Source: Phycisphaerae bacterium (GTDB lineage: Bacteria; Planctomycetota; Phycisphaerae; UBA1845; PWPN01). Taken from it: 64,000 nt of DNA. The translations under genes were made by a program, and so were the position numbers. The notes below the pieces were generated by a model that searched no databases, was not told the origin of the DNA, and saw only the letters and a list, made by a program, of their open reading frames with translations. Numbering within the stretch: position 1 is the stretch's first letter; every line of letters begins with the position of its first letter. Of the stretch, positions 46,945 through 57,175 are shown piece by piece. Where the stretch lies: assembly GCA_030372985.1 (NCBI GenBank), contig JAUCQB010000201.1:24001-88000 (forward strand), in the 5' to 3' direction.

Positions 46945-47946
46945 ATGGATCTTTCCACAACCTACCTGGGATTGGAGATGGCGAACCCCTTCATGCCGGG
47001 CGCTTCGCCGCTGTCAGACGACCTGGACACCGTTCGCGAACTCGAAGACGCCGGGGCGTCGGCAATCGTCATGCGCTCGCTGTTCGAGGAGCAACTGGCA
47101 GCGGAGGGTATGACGGCCCATCGAAGCATGGACGGGCCGGCCGAGTCTTTCGCTGAAGCCCTCACTTACTTTCCGAGTCTCGACAACTATGTACTCGGGC
47201 CGGATGAATACCTGGAGCAGATCCGCAAGATCAAGAAGGCGGTCGGCATCCCGGTGATCGCGTCGCTGAACGGGAGCACGCCCGGAGGCTGGCTCGGCTA
47301 CGCGAAGCAGATGGCGGATGCCGGGGCGGACGCCATCGAGCTGCACGTCTTCCACATCCCGACTGATCCGGACGAGCCCAGCGGAGCCCGTTTCAAGGCA
47401 ACAGTGGACATGGTCCGGTCGATCAAGCAAGCCGTCAAGGTACCGGTGGCCGTCAAGCTGTCCCCCTTCTACTCGTCGTTCGCCAACGTCGCCAGAGAAC
47501 TGGAGAAGGTCGGCGCCGACGGCCTGGTGCTTTTCAACCGCTTCTACCAGCCCGACATCGACGTTGATAACCTTGAAGTGATCCAGAAGTCGTCGCCGTC
47601 CACCTCGGCGGAATTGCCCTTGCGGCTGCGCTGGCTGGCGATCCTGTCCGGCCGGGTATCCCCCTCGCTGGCAGTCACGGGCGGCGTGCACACGCCGCTG
47701 GACGCGATCAAGGCGATCATGTGCGGGGCCCACGCGGTTCAGATGGTTTCGGCTCTGCTCCAGAACGGGCCGCAGCACATCAACACAATGATTCGCAAGG
47801 TCGACGCCTGGCTGGAAGAGCATGATTACGCTTCACTCCGCCAGATGCAGGGCAGTATGAGTCTGCACAAATGTCCGGATCCGCAGGCGTTCATGCGCGG
47901 CAACTATATGAAGATGCTGCAGACCTGGCAGGGCTGGAACGGCTGA
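46945..47946 (+). CDS. Dihydroorotate dehydrogenase-like flavoprotein beside PFOR
   Basis: 333 residues with a DHOD-type FMN barrel: MDLSTTYLGLEMANPFMPGASPLSDD, PVIASLNGSTPGGW, PVAVKLSPFYSSF and LAVTGGVHTPLDAIKAIMCGA. This is the DHOD-like subgroup that often follows pyruvate:ferredoxin oxidoreductase. It lacks a separate electron-transfer partner. It is probably co-transcribed with nifJ (73-base gap) and ends at a terminator. True dihydroorotate activity is not shown. Confidence 0.88.
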   Translation: MDLSTTYLGLEMANPFMPGASPLSDDLDTVRELEDAGASAIVMRSLFEEQLAAEGMTAHRSMDGPAESFAEALTYFPSLDNYVLGPDEYLEQIRKIKKAVGIPVIASLNGSTPGGWLGYAKQMADAGADAIELHVFHIPTDPDEPSGARFKATVDMVRSIKQAVKVPVAVKLSPFYSSFANVARELEKVGADGLVLFNRFYQPDIDVDNLEVIQKSSPSTSAELPLRLRWLAILSGRVSPSLAVTGGVHTPLDAIKAIMCGAHAVQMVSALLQNGPQHINTMIRKVDAWLEEHDYASLRQMQGSMSLHKCPDPQAFMRGNYMKMLQTWQGWNG

Positions 47947-47974
47947 CTGATCCAGGCAAGCCGAAAGGGTGAAG

Positions 47975-48014
47975 ACGGTGGCAGCGGGCGGAAAGGCCGG
48001 CCATCACCGTTTTT
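47975..48014 (+). terminator. Terminator of the nifJ / DHOD-like unit
   Basis: ACGGTG (47975-47980) pairs with CACCGT (48005-48010), and the stem may extend through GC pairs. It is followed by TTTT up to 48014. Confidence 0.6.
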
Positions 48015-48450
48015 CGGGGAGACAGGCGGCCTTCGGCGTCGCCTGTTCCTCGCGGCCGCGTGGGGCGACACGGATTGTGGCCCTCCGCTCGCCCGTCAAC
48101 TCAAGAGTTCGGGCAGATCGCAGCATCCAAAGGCAATCGTCGGCGGGATGTGAATGTCAGCGAAAACCCCGGGCTCGCTTGCGACGAACAAAGGCTGCGG
48201 ATATCCTGTCGTCGATACATGCAAGGCATGGGAGATGCCGGACAGCCCACCGCAACGGCCTGGGTCAGTTGCCTTGGCCGAGCTGCCCTAATACCTCGCG
48301 TCGATGGTGAGTTCACTCCGTCATGGATGCGGGCAATCCCATGGTAAAATGCAGGTCGGGATGGTATGCTGACCACCCGACTGTCAGCGGCAACCCGCCC
48401 GGCAGCCACGATGGCGGGCGCCGTGCTTTTTCCAGCAGGAGTCCAGCCAG
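48015..48450. other. Intergenic region before the ADP-forming synthetase
   Basis: About 436 bases without a convincing gene. It contains one strong hairpin at 48022-48046 (ACAGGCG and CGCCTGT with an inner GCC/GGC pair). Confidence 0.5.
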
Positions 48451-50625
48451 ATGCCTCTCAGCACCCAAGCATCGCAAGCCGGCCAGACCGACAAGCGACC
48501 GACTCGCGACCTGGAGCCTTTGTTTACCCCACGATCAATCGCCGTCATCGGCGCTTCACGTCGCGCGGGCACAGCCGGAAGTGATATCTTCCGCAACCTG
48601 ATTTACAGCGGATACACCGGGGTGGTCTACCCGATCAACCCCAAAACCAAGAGCATCCTGGGCATTCGTTGCGCGCCCAGCATCTCGGCCATCGATGAAA
48701 CCGTCGACCTGGCGGTCATCATCGTTCCCTCGCAGGGAGTCGAGGCCGTGGTGACCGAATGCGCCGACCGGGGCACCAGACATTTCCTGATCATCTCGGC
48801 GGGATTCAAGGAGATCGGCGGCGAGGGTCTGGTGCGCGAACAGAGGCTGAAGGCTTTGGCCACCGAGCGCGGGCTCTCAATTGTCGGCCCCAACTGCCTG
48901 GGCATTATCAACACCCACCCGGAAATCCGTATGAATGCGGCCTTCGGCGGCGAGATGCCGCAGGCCGGCTGCCTGGGCTTGATCTCCCAGAGCGGCGCCC
49001 TGGCCGCCGCCCTGCTCGACTACGTGCAGGGACAGAGCATCGGCTTCTCCCGCTTCATCAGCTTCGGCAACAAATGCGACGTAACGGAAATCGACCTGCT
49101 CAGGGTCATCGCCTCCGACCCGAGCACAAAGGTCATTCTCATGTACATCGAGGACCTGTCCGGCGGGCAAGCCTTTATCGACGCAGCCCACGAAATCACG
49201 CACGGGCCGAACCCTAAACCGATTCTGGTGATCAAGACCGGCCGGACGCAAGAGGGCGCGGCCGCGGCCGCCTCGCACACCGGCTCGCTGGCCGGCTCAG
49301 ACGAAGTCTATGATGCGATTTTCTCGCAGGCGGGCATTATCCGCGTCGAGTCGGTCGGCGAACTGTTCGATCTGGCGGAGATGTTCGCGGACCCGCCGAT
49401 GTCCCGCGGGCGGCAGACGGCCATTGTGACCAACGCGGGCGGGCCGGGCATCATGGCCACGGATGCCTGCATTCGTTACGGTCTCAAGCTCGCCAGGTTT
49501 CAGGACTACACGACCAAATCGCTCCGGTTCCAGCTTCCGCCGACCAGCAACCTGAAAAACCCGGTCGACGTCATCGGGGATGCCCGACACGACCGCTATC
49601 GCGCGGCTCTGGATGCGGTCATCGCCGACGAAGGGGTGGATCAGGTTCTGGTGGTTGTCACGCCGCAATCGATGACCAACGTGATGGAAATCGCGGAGGT
49701 CATCGGAGAGGCCAAGCACTTCACGGACAAGCCCGTCTCGGCGTGCCTGATGGGCCTTGAGGACGTGGCCGCCGCCATCGATCTGCTTCAAAAGAAATAC
49801 GGAGTGCCCACCTACCGCTTCCCGGAAAATGCCATGAGGGCCCTGACCGCCAAGGCCAAGTTCGGTGAATGGGTCCGGTCGCCGGTGCAGGAGTATCAAC
49901 GGTTCGACGTGAACCGCAATGGGACGACCGCCATCTTTGACGAGGAGCGGCGAGCCGGCCGCAACCAACTGGTCGAGATCAAGGCCCTGGAAGCGCTGCG
50001 GCATTACGGCTTCCCGCTGGTGCCCTATTCCTTGGCCACCTCCGCGGACGAGGCCGCATCGGCTGCTGAACAGATCGGCTACCCCGTGGTCATGAAAATC
50101 TCCGGTCCGAAGATTCTGCACAAAACCGACGTCGGCGGCGTGCGGCTCAATCTGCGGGACGCCGAATCGGTCCGCCAGGCCTACGAGGCGATGATTGCCT
50201 CGGTCCGCAGCAGGATGGGCCAGGAGGTCGAGATCTGGGGCGTCCTGATTCAGAAGATGCTCCCGCCGGGCAAGGAGATCATTCTCGGTATGAGCCGTGA
50301 CCCGCGTTTCGGGCCGCTGTTGATGTTCGGACTCGGCGGCATCTACACCGAAGCCCTGCGGGACGTGGCCTTCCGCCTGGCCCCGATTCGCAAAAACGTG
50401 GCGAGCGAAATGGTGACCAGCATTCGTTCCTATCGACTGCTCCAAGGCGTCCGCGGTGAGGCCCCGTCCGACACGACGGCCATCGCCGAATGCCTGATGA
50501 GGCTGTCGCAATTCGTGACCGACAACCCGGATGTGAAGGAACTGGATATCAACCCGTTGATTGTCTACGCCCGCGGCAGCGGCGCAATGGTCGCAGATGC
50601 AAGAATCATTCTGTCGGAGTCATAA
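48451..50625 (+). CDS. ADP-forming acetyl-CoA synthetase, fused alpha-beta
   Basis: 724 residues. The CoA-binding domain (SIAVIGASRRAGTAGSD) is at about 28-120 and the succinyl-CoA-ligase-like domains lie at about 150-460. The phosphohistidine region is ASHTGSLAGSDEVYDA (about 274). The ATP-grasp domain is at about 490-720 (PVVMKISGPKILHKTDVGGVRL, KEIILGMSRDPRFGPLLMFG). It links acetyl-CoA to ATP synthesis by substrate-level phosphorylation. The CoA-transferase/GNAT gene starts 3 bases after its stop. Confidence 0.93.
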   Translation: MPLSTQASQAGQTDKRPTRDLEPLFTPRSIAVIGASRRAGTAGSDIFRNLIYSGYTGVVYPINPKTKSILGIRCAPSISAIDETVDLAVIIVPSQGVEAVVTECADRGTRHFLIISAGFKEIGGEGLVREQRLKALATERGLSIVGPNCLGIINTHPEIRMNAAFGGEMPQAGCLGLISQSGALAAALLDYVQGQSIGFSRFISFGNKCDVTEIDLLRVIASDPSTKVILMYIEDLSGGQAFIDAAHEITHGPNPKPILVIKTGRTQEGAAAAASHTGSLAGSDEVYDAIFSQAGIIRVESVGELFDLAEMFADPPMSRGRQTAIVTNAGGPGIMATDACIRYGLKLARFQDYTTKSLRFQLPPTSNLKNPVDVIGDARHDRYRAALDAVIADEGVDQVLVVVTPQSMTNVMEIAEVIGEAKHFTDKPVSACLMGLEDVAAAIDLLQKKYGVPTYRFPENAMRALTAKAKFGEWVRSPVQEYQRFDVNRNGTTAIFDEERRAGRNQLVEIKALEALRHYGFPLVPYSLATSADEAASAAEQIGYPVVMKISGPKILHKTDVGGVRLNLRDAESVRQAYEAMIASVRSRMGQEVEIWGVLIQKMLPPGKEIILGMSRDPRFGPLLMFGLGGIYTEALRDVAFRLAPIRKNVASEMVTSIRSYRLLQGVRGEAPSDTTAIAECLMRLSQFVTDNPDVKELDINPLIVYARGSGAMVADARIILSES

Positions 50626-50628
50626 GCA

Positions 50629-52521
50629 ATGAGTACAGACTGGCGTGATCGATATGCCGCAAAGATGGTACCTGCTGCTGAGGCGATCAGGCAGATCGGC
50701 CGGGGCAGCCGGGTGTTCGTGGGGTCGGCGTGCGGCGAGCCCCAGCATCTCGTAAGAACGATGGTCGAGGCGGGCGCCGGGCTGGCCGACACGGAAGTCA
50801 TCCACGTGCTCACCCTTGGCGTGGCCCCCTATACCGACCCGCGTTACGCGCCTAATTTCCGGGCCAACGCTTTCTTCATCGGCAACAGCGTGCGCGGTCC
50901 GGTCAACGAATGCCGTGCCGACTACACGCCCATCTTCCTGTCTCAGGTCCCGGGGATGTTCAAGTCGCGGCGCATTGACATCGACGCCGCGCTCATCATG
51001 GTCAGCCCGCCCGACGATCACGGCAACTGCAGCCTCGGTGTTTCGGTGGACATCACCAAGGCGGGCGCCGAGTCGGCCAAGCTGGTCATCGCTCAGGTCA
51101 ACAAGCATATGCCGCGGACCATGGGCGACTGTTTCATCCACGTCGATCAGATCGAGTTTCTGGTCGAACATGACGAACCGCTGCTGGAATGGCCGGTTGC
51201 CCAGCCGGACGATATCACGGAGGAGATCGCCGACAACATCGCCCGTCTGGTTCCGGACGGGGCCACGCTCCAACTGGGCATCGGGCGCATGCCGGACGCC
51301 GTGCTCAGTCACCTGACGGACAAGCACGATCTCGGCATTCACACCGAGATGTTCTCTGACGGGGTGCTCAAACTCATCAAGAACGGCAACATCACCGGCA
51401 AGTACAAGACCATCCACCGGGGCAAGACCGTCGGCAGCTTTGCCGCCGGCAGCCGGGAGTTGTTCGAGTTCCTCCATAACAACCCGCAGATCGAAATGCA
51501 CCCGTCGGATTACACTAACCATCCCTTCATCATCTCTCAGCACGACAACATGGTGGCCATCAACGCGGCGCTGGAGATCGATCTGACCGGGCAGGTATGC
51601 GCCGACTCGCTCGGGCAGATGCTCTACAGCGGCATCGGCGGACACGCCGATTTCATTCGCGGCGCCGCCTTGGCCAAGAACGGCAAACCGATTATCGCCA
51701 TGCCCAGCACGGCCCGCTCGGCCGAGGGCATCTGTTCAAGAATCGTGCCCTGCCTGCAAGAAGGCGCCGGCGTGGTCACCACTCGCGGCGATATTCATTA
51801 CGTGGTTACCGAGTACGGCGTGGCGTACCTGCACGGCAAGACCATGCGGGAGCGGGCGATGGCCCTGATCAACATCGCTCACCCCGATTTCCGGGCCGAG
51901 TTGCTGCATGCCGCCAAGCGTCGCCGGCTGGTTTACCCGAACCAGATCATGCCGCCCGCCCGGCAGGAATACCCAGACCATCTGGAGAAAACGTACACGC
52001 TTCGCAACGGGCAGGAAGTGCTCCTTCGCCCGATCAAACCCGACGACGAATCGCTGATGAAGGAGATGTTCTACTCGTTCAGCGAACAGACCGTATACCT
52101 GCGATACCACGGCTCGCTCAAGTCGATGCCGCACAACAAGATGCAGGTCTTCTGCAACGTCGACTATGACACCGAGATGGCCCTGGTTGCGGTCGTCGGC
52201 CCGCCCGGGCATGAAGACATTATCGCCGTCGGCCGCTACATGACCGACGCGGCCAAGACCAGCGCCGAATTTGCGTTTGTCGTCCAGGACAACTGGCAGC
52301 GGCAGGGGTTGGGAACGCTTCTGTTCAACCGGTTGGCAGAAATCGCCCGTGACGCGGGCATCCGCAAGTTCGGGGCCGATGTGCTCGCCGAGAACAGCGG
52401 CATGCTCAAGATCTTCCACCGTTCAGGCCTGGTGGTACACACCTCAACCGAAGGTGGCGTGGTCCGCGTGGAAATGGCCATACCCGAAGCCGGAAAGGAC
52501 GCTCGGCGGGACGGCAAATAG
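50629..52521 (+). CDS. Acetyl-CoA hydrolase/transferase fused to a GNAT domain
   Basis: 630 residues. Residues 1-450 are a class I CoA-transferase (4-hydroxybutyrate/acetyl-CoA family). The catalytic glutamate lies in GIHTEMFSDGV (about 236), with GNSVRGPVNECRADYTP and GKPIIAMPSTARS also conserved. Residues about 460-625 are a GNAT acetyltransferase with its own VVQDNWQRQGLGTLL acetyl-CoA motif. The fusion is known as an annotation class. It probably shares an operon with the ADP-forming synthetase. The GNAT substrate could be acs, by analogy with Pat, but this is inference. Confidence 0.9.
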   Translation: MSTDWRDRYAAKMVPAAEAIRQIGRGSRVFVGSACGEPQHLVRTMVEAGAGLADTEVIHVLTLGVAPYTDPRYAPNFRANAFFIGNSVRGPVNECRADYTPIFLSQVPGMFKSRRIDIDAALIMVSPPDDHGNCSLGVSVDITKAGAESAKLVIAQVNKHMPRTMGDCFIHVDQIEFLVEHDEPLLEWPVAQPDDITEEIADNIARLVPDGATLQLGIGRMPDAVLSHLTDKHDLGIHTEMFSDGVLKLIKNGNITGKYKTIHRGKTVGSFAAGSRELFEFLHNNPQIEMHPSDYTNHPFIISQHDNMVAINAALEIDLTGQVCADSLGQMLYSGIGGHADFIRGAALAKNGKPIIAMPSTARSAEGICSRIVPCLQEGAGVVTTRGDIHYVVTEYGVAYLHGKTMRERAMALINIAHPDFRAELLHAAKRRRLVYPNQIMPPARQEYPDHLEKTYTLRNGQEVLLRPIKPDDESLMKEMFYSFSEQTVYLRYHGSLKSMPHNKMQVFCNVDYDTEMALVAVVGPPGHEDIIAVGRYMTDAAKTSAEFAFVVQDNWQRQGLGTLLFNRLAEIARDAGIRKFGADVLAENSGMLKIFHRSGLVVHTSTEGGVVRVEMAIPEAGKDARRDGK

Positions 52522-52641
52522 GCCCTCGACTGCTCTGTCTCCAGCCGGCGGCTCCGAACCAATTCCTGGGGCACAACGCATACGTTGACTCCGATCCACC
52601 AAGGCGCATGATGTGTTGCGCCCAATGCGAAGGAGACCCGC

Positions 52642-54561
52642 ATGCGACCATGCAACCGGCTTGCCGTCTGCCTGATCCGGCCGACCGTCGTCATCGTCAC
52701 CCTGGCCTGCTGCGGCCGGCAGGCCGCATCGGCCGAGATCGGTGTCCTCCGGCCCAGTGACTGCCTGACCAAGGAGATGCGATCCGCCGGCGCGGAAAAG
52801 GCGTCTGACGCTCTGAGCATCAGCGGCGCGCGCGGCGAAACCGTCAGCGGGCAGGCCGTGTTCCACCCGGAAACCGACGCACGCAGCGCGACTGCAAGCA
52901 TCTCGGATCTGCTTCACCACGGCTCGACCGCATCCATCCCGGCCGGCGCCGTGAAGCTTCAGTGGGTGCGATACATCGACATCACCCGCAACACGGCGGG
53001 CATTCCGCTCGACGAATGGGTGGCCAGGGCCCCCGCCAGCATTCCGGATCCCTATTGGGAGGAATCGGCCATTCCGGTGAAGGCCGGTCAGGCCCAGCCG
53101 CTCTGGATCGAAATCCGTATTCCCCGCGACGCTCCATCCGGCGACTACGAAGGCAAGCTGACCGTGACTGTCGATGGCAGGCAGCTTTCGCTGCCGGTAT
53201 CACTGCACGTGTGGAGCTTCGAAGTGCCCGCTGAGCGGCACCTTTCGGTCGTGAACTGGTGGAGTTTTCCCGGGCACGGCTTTGAGAAGCGGGAAGGCGA
53301 GTATTGGGATCTGCTGGGCCGCTTTGCCGAATTCCTGGTCCAGCACCGCCAGACGGATCTGTCAGTGGGGATCGGCATGATTACCGAGAGCGGCGACGCG
53401 ACAAAGGGATTCACCCACGACACGGGCCGACTCGAACGTTACGCCGACGTCGTGTTCAAGGCCGGCATCCGGCAGATCCACCTGCATGCCGTCGGCCGTC
53501 GCACGGCGGACATCCTCGACCCCTTATCCCAGGTCAAGCCTGACGAAGCCAATCTCCGCCGGCTGGGGGCCTGGGAAAAAGTAATCCAACGTCGCGGCTG
53601 GCAGAAGCGATTTGCCGTCAGCATCGTTGATGAACCGTTTATCTGGTACGAAGATTCCTATGCCGACACCGTCGATCTCGTCCACAAGACCGCACCGAGC
53701 ATACGCGTCATCGAAGCAGTCGAAACGGAGTATCTCGGCAAAGTCGACATCTACGTGCCGAAGTTGAGCCACCTCAACCTCTGGTATCCGCGCTTCGACG
53801 AGATCCGTCGCCAAGGGGCCGAGCTGTGGTTTTACGTCTGCTGTCACCCGGTCGGACGATACCCGAACCGGTTTCTCGATCAGCCGCTGCTGAAGGCCCG
53901 TGTGCTGTTCTGGATCTGCTATTTGTACAACCTCGACGGATACCTTCACTGGGGGCTGAACCACTTTGCGGGTGACCCTTATACGGAAGAGGGGATCAGC
54001 AAGGGCTTGCCGCTGGGCGATCGCGCAGTCGTGTACCCCGGCCGCAACGGGCTGCTTGGTTCTCTGCGGTTCAGTGCCCAGAGAGACGGGCTGCAGGACT
54101 TCGAATACCTGTGGGTGCTGGAAGACCAACTCCGCAAGACAAAAGACCGGATCGGCGCTGACGCGTTCTGGCTCGACCCTCGCCAGCGGCCGCTGGAACT
54201 GTGCCGCCGGGTGATCTGGTCATTCCATGACTACACGCGCGACCCGGCCGTGCTGCTCGATACGCGGCGGGCAATCGCTGAGGAGATCGAGGCGCTTCAG
54301 GCCCCTCCGCTGCTTGTGGTGCAGACTTCGCCGCCCGAGGGAACGGTCATTCCTGCCGGGCCGCGCCACGTCAACGTTCGCGGCCTGGTGCCGCCGGGAG
54401 CGAAGGTCACGATCAACGGGAAGCCGGTTCCGAGCGTACGGCCAAGCGGCTACTTCCGCCACGTCTGCTTTATGGCCGATGACACACCCACGATCACGAT
54501 CGCCGCCGAGCACGAAGGGAAGACCACAGCGACAGCGCGAACGTTCAGGTTAACGGATTGA
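52642..54561 (+). CDS. Secreted DUF4091-type protein
   Basis: 639 residues with a signal peptide (PTVVIVTLACCGRQAASA). The N-terminal beta domain ends in PSGDYEGKLTVTVDGRQLSLPVSLHVWSFEVP and the central TIM-barrel-like part follows (PELDEPFIWYEDSY region). The C-terminal catalytic-type segment DGYLHWGLNHF and SLRFSAQRDGLQDFEYLWVL are typical of DUF4091. A possible Ig-like end domain follows. Glycoside-hydrolase-like fold, substrate unknown. AAGGAG precedes the ATG. Confidence 0.85.
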   Translation: MRPCNRLAVCLIRPTVVIVTLACCGRQAASAEIGVLRPSDCLTKEMRSAGAEKASDALSISGARGETVSGQAVFHPETDARSATASISDLLHHGSTASIPAGAVKLQWVRYIDITRNTAGIPLDEWVARAPASIPDPYWEESAIPVKAGQAQPLWIEIRIPRDAPSGDYEGKLTVTVDGRQLSLPVSLHVWSFEVPAERHLSVVNWWSFPGHGFEKREGEYWDLLGRFAEFLVQHRQTDLSVGIGMITESGDATKGFTHDTGRLERYADVVFKAGIRQIHLHAVGRRTADILDPLSQVKPDEANLRRLGAWEKVIQRRGWQKRFAVSIVDEPFIWYEDSYADTVDLVHKTAPSIRVIEAVETEYLGKVDIYVPKLSHLNLWYPRFDEIRRQGAELWFYVCCHPVGRYPNRFLDQPLLKARVLFWICYLYNLDGYLHWGLNHFAGDPYTEEGISKGLPLGDRAVVYPGRNGLLGSLRFSAQRDGLQDFEYLWVLEDQLRKTKDRIGADAFWLDPRQRPLELCRRVIWSFHDYTRDPAVLLDTRRAIAEEIEALQAPPLLVVQTSPPEGTVIPAGPRHVNVRGLVPPGAKVTINGKPVPSVRPSGYFRHVCFMADDTPTITIAAEHEGKTTATARTFRLTD

Positions 54562-54569
54562 GGGCGGCC

Positions 54570-57035
54570 TCAGCGTTGAGCGAGATCGCTGAGGACCTCC
54601 AGGAATCGAATGCGCTCGGCGTCGGCCCTTGTGCGGTCTTTGGGGGAGTGCCACATCAGGCTGCCGGCCCCTTGAGCATCGAGCACGTCCGCCGCCGCCT
54701 GTTGCAGGAGCGTTTCTGCCTTGACAAGAATCAACTGATCGACGCCGGCCGCCCGCGCCCGGTCTGCCATCGCTCGGAGCATCACGAAGTACTCATAGTC
54801 CTCGACGCTCTCGCGAATCGCCTCCATGGCCTTGCCGGCCACTACTGCTTTCTCATCGAGGTACACCGGCGTGTATGGGCCAACCGTCGAGGCGTATTCG
54901 TTCCAACATGGAGCACCGGCGGTGTCGCCGAAGGCCCAGAAGAACGAGCCCGTTGCGCGGATCTGCCGGCAGTGCCAGGCCTGAAGCCGGTAGTAGCTGT
55001 ACGGGTCCAGAAGGCGCGCCGGGCCGGAGCACGAATAGAGCTGGAGTGTGCGGCCTTGTCTCTGCTGATCGAGATAGAAAGCCGCGAATTCGTTGCCGCC
55101 CCTCAACCACATGGGCCTGTTCGGGCACAGGATGTCACAGGCAGCATACATTTCCGCCCGGCCTTCCTGTGGTTTTGCGTAAATGGGGTCTTCCCAGATC
55201 AGCACGCGGGGCTCGGCCGCACGAATCGCCTTGGCCCAGGCAATGATCACGTCGTCCTGCTCGTGAGCACGCGGCTCATCGACCAGCAGCAGCCCCAGCC
55301 GGTCTGGTGAAATGCTCCTGGCACCCAGGTGACGAACCCAGGCCGTAATCCATGCGCCGACGCGTGTCTTGAACGCCTCGGTTCCCATTTTTGCGCCGGC
55401 AAACGAGTCGCCCACCGACAAGAACACGAAGTATGTCCGGGCGTCAGGCCACTGCGCGAGCCAATCGTCCATTCGAGCGGTGTCCAATTCGAACGTGGGC
55501 GGCTCGTCCGCTTTCATCTTGAAGCCTGTCATCACGGCCGCCGTGGCCCAAGGCGCGTTGACAAATCGACTGGCCAGATGCTCGACCAGTGGTCGCTTGT
55601 TGGAGGGCGTGACGCCGCGACTCCCGTCGCCGTCCGTGTAGCTCCATCCACCCACCCAGAGCGTCGTTTGGGTCGGGAATTGCAGCGGATATACACGCAA
55701 TCGCAGAGGAACGGTCGTCTCGCCTCCGTCCCATTTGACGAGTGCGCTGCCCGCGTGGTCACCCGCGGGCACATCAGTCACATGGAAGGTCATCCAGACC
55801 TGTCGCACCAGTCCGGCCGGAACCGTGATCCGCCAGCTATCGCCGGCCCGCTCGGCCTCGGGCAGGGCTGATGCCACCGGTTGGCCGCTGGTTGTGTCCG
55901 TCCAGAGGACTTCATGGACCGTGACGTAGGCCGGCGCCGGCGAGCCCGGAAGTCCGGAGAAGCGAACCAACGCCGGAAGAGCCTGGTCACTCGCGTTGGC
56001 GAGGTTGAACGCTCCTGAGCGGTACTCGCCGCGCATGGTGTGTACTTCGATGCCTCTTGTCTCGGCCGCAGGGGGCATGGCATACAGATCCATCGGATCC
56101 CACGGGCAGACCGCCCACGCGGACAGCGCCGGACGGCCGGACGCTTTCCATAACGCCGCCTGGATCCGAAAGAGCGCCTCGTGCGGCTTGCTAAACGGAA
56201 GAATCGCCCGAAATGAGTTGACCGACTCGACCTTCACACTCTTTGACAGGTCTTCTCGAATCTCGGTCACTTGTGCAAGCAGCCGCTCCTTGGCCGCCGG
56301 ATCGAGCCGGGATGATTGAATCGCCTGCCGCACACCCTCCGTGTCGAACTTGAATCGCCGGGCAATGCCCGCTTCGGTGCGATAACGAGCGTAGTACTCG
56401 CCGGCCTCGGCTGGCACACGCTCACCGGCCTCGGTGCTCAACAGCGAATCCAGCCCGCGAAACACCTCGACTTCATCGACAAAGATGTACGGGCCGGTCG
56501 GCAACACAAGGAAGCGAACATACCGGCCGTGGGTCTTGAGTGTGGATGTGGAGAACCGTCGCACGGCGTATGCCGACGGAAGGGAACTGAGGCTGCCGTC
56601 CAGTTCGAGAAGCTCGCCTGCATCGTAGTATGTGCTTCCATCATCGCTGATCTGGATTCGAATCGCCGCAGGCCAGGTGACGCCTGCCACACCCGCGGCC
56701 GTGCGGAAGGACGCCCCGCCGATCGGCTCGACGCTTCCGAGATCCACGGTGATAGTCGCATACTGGGCGTGTGACCAGCCGACAGTGCCCTTCTGCGTCC
56801 AGAAGTAGCCTTCGGTCAACTGACCGTCGGTGAGTTGGGTTGCGTCGCCGGGGTCAGTGCAGTGCGAATACGAAGGTGGCGGAGACATCACGTACTTCGC
56901 CCCGCGGGCCAGGTTTCGCGAGGCCCCCTGATCTTCAGCCGACTGGCCCGCGGGTGCGAGGACAGCCAATGCCACTGCGGTCACAGTGGCTACAAGCATC
57001 CTTCTGCGAAGGAGCTGACGCATGGACTCGGACAT
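54570..57035 (-). CDS. Secreted F5/8-type-C plus DUF4091 protein
   Basis: 821 residues. The signal peptide is MLVATVTAVALAVLAPAGQSA. An F5/8 type C (discoidin) domain at about 40-190 (YATITVDLGSVEPIGGASFRTAAG, GRYVRFLVLPTG, IFVDEVEVF) probably binds a glycan. A DUF4091-type domain completes the C-terminus (FFWAFGDTAGAPCWNEYAS, ESVEDYEYFVMLRAMADRA). ATG 57035 is 8 bases from AGGAGG. Its end is 8 bases from the end of the convergent DUF4091 gene. Confidence 0.86.
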   Translation of the reverse strand: MSESMRQLLRRRMLVATVTAVALAVLAPAGQSAEDQGASRNLARGAKYVMSPPPSYSHCTDPGDATQLTDGQLTEGYFWTQKGTVGWSHAQYATITVDLGSVEPIGGASFRTAAGVAGVTWPAAIRIQISDDGSTYYDAGELLELDGSLSSLPSAYAVRRFSTSTLKTHGRYVRFLVLPTGPYIFVDEVEVFRGLDSLLSTEAGERVPAEAGEYYARYRTEAGIARRFKFDTEGVRQAIQSSRLDPAAKERLLAQVTEIREDLSKSVKVESVNSFRAILPFSKPHEALFRIQAALWKASGRPALSAWAVCPWDPMDLYAMPPAAETRGIEVHTMRGEYRSGAFNLANASDQALPALVRFSGLPGSPAPAYVTVHEVLWTDTTSGQPVASALPEAERAGDSWRITVPAGLVRQVWMTFHVTDVPAGDHAGSALVKWDGGETTVPLRLRVYPLQFPTQTTLWVGGWSYTDGDGSRGVTPSNKRPLVEHLASRFVNAPWATAAVMTGFKMKADEPPTFELDTARMDDWLAQWPDARTYFVFLSVGDSFAGAKMGTEAFKTRVGAWITAWVRHLGARSISPDRLGLLLVDEPRAHEQDDVIIAWAKAIRAAEPRVLIWEDPIYAKPQEGRAEMYAACDILCPNRPMWLRGGNEFAAFYLDQQRQGRTLQLYSCSGPARLLDPYSYYRLQAWHCRQIRATGSFFWAFGDTAGAPCWNEYASTVGPYTPVYLDEKAVVAGKAMEAIRESVEDYEYFVMLRAMADRARAAGVDQLILVKAETLLQQAAADVLDAQGAGSLMWHSPKDRTRADAERIRFLEVLSDLAQR

Positions 57036-57175
57036 GTTCAAAGCCTCCTATGATTTGTCGGCGTCGCCCTCCGGGCTTACTGGCTGTCTCGCCTCACAGG
57101 AATTGGCGCAGTATAACCGAGAATGGGGGGCAGGTGTGCCTGCCGGCCCTGTGTGCTGTTTCGAAGGAAACGCTG

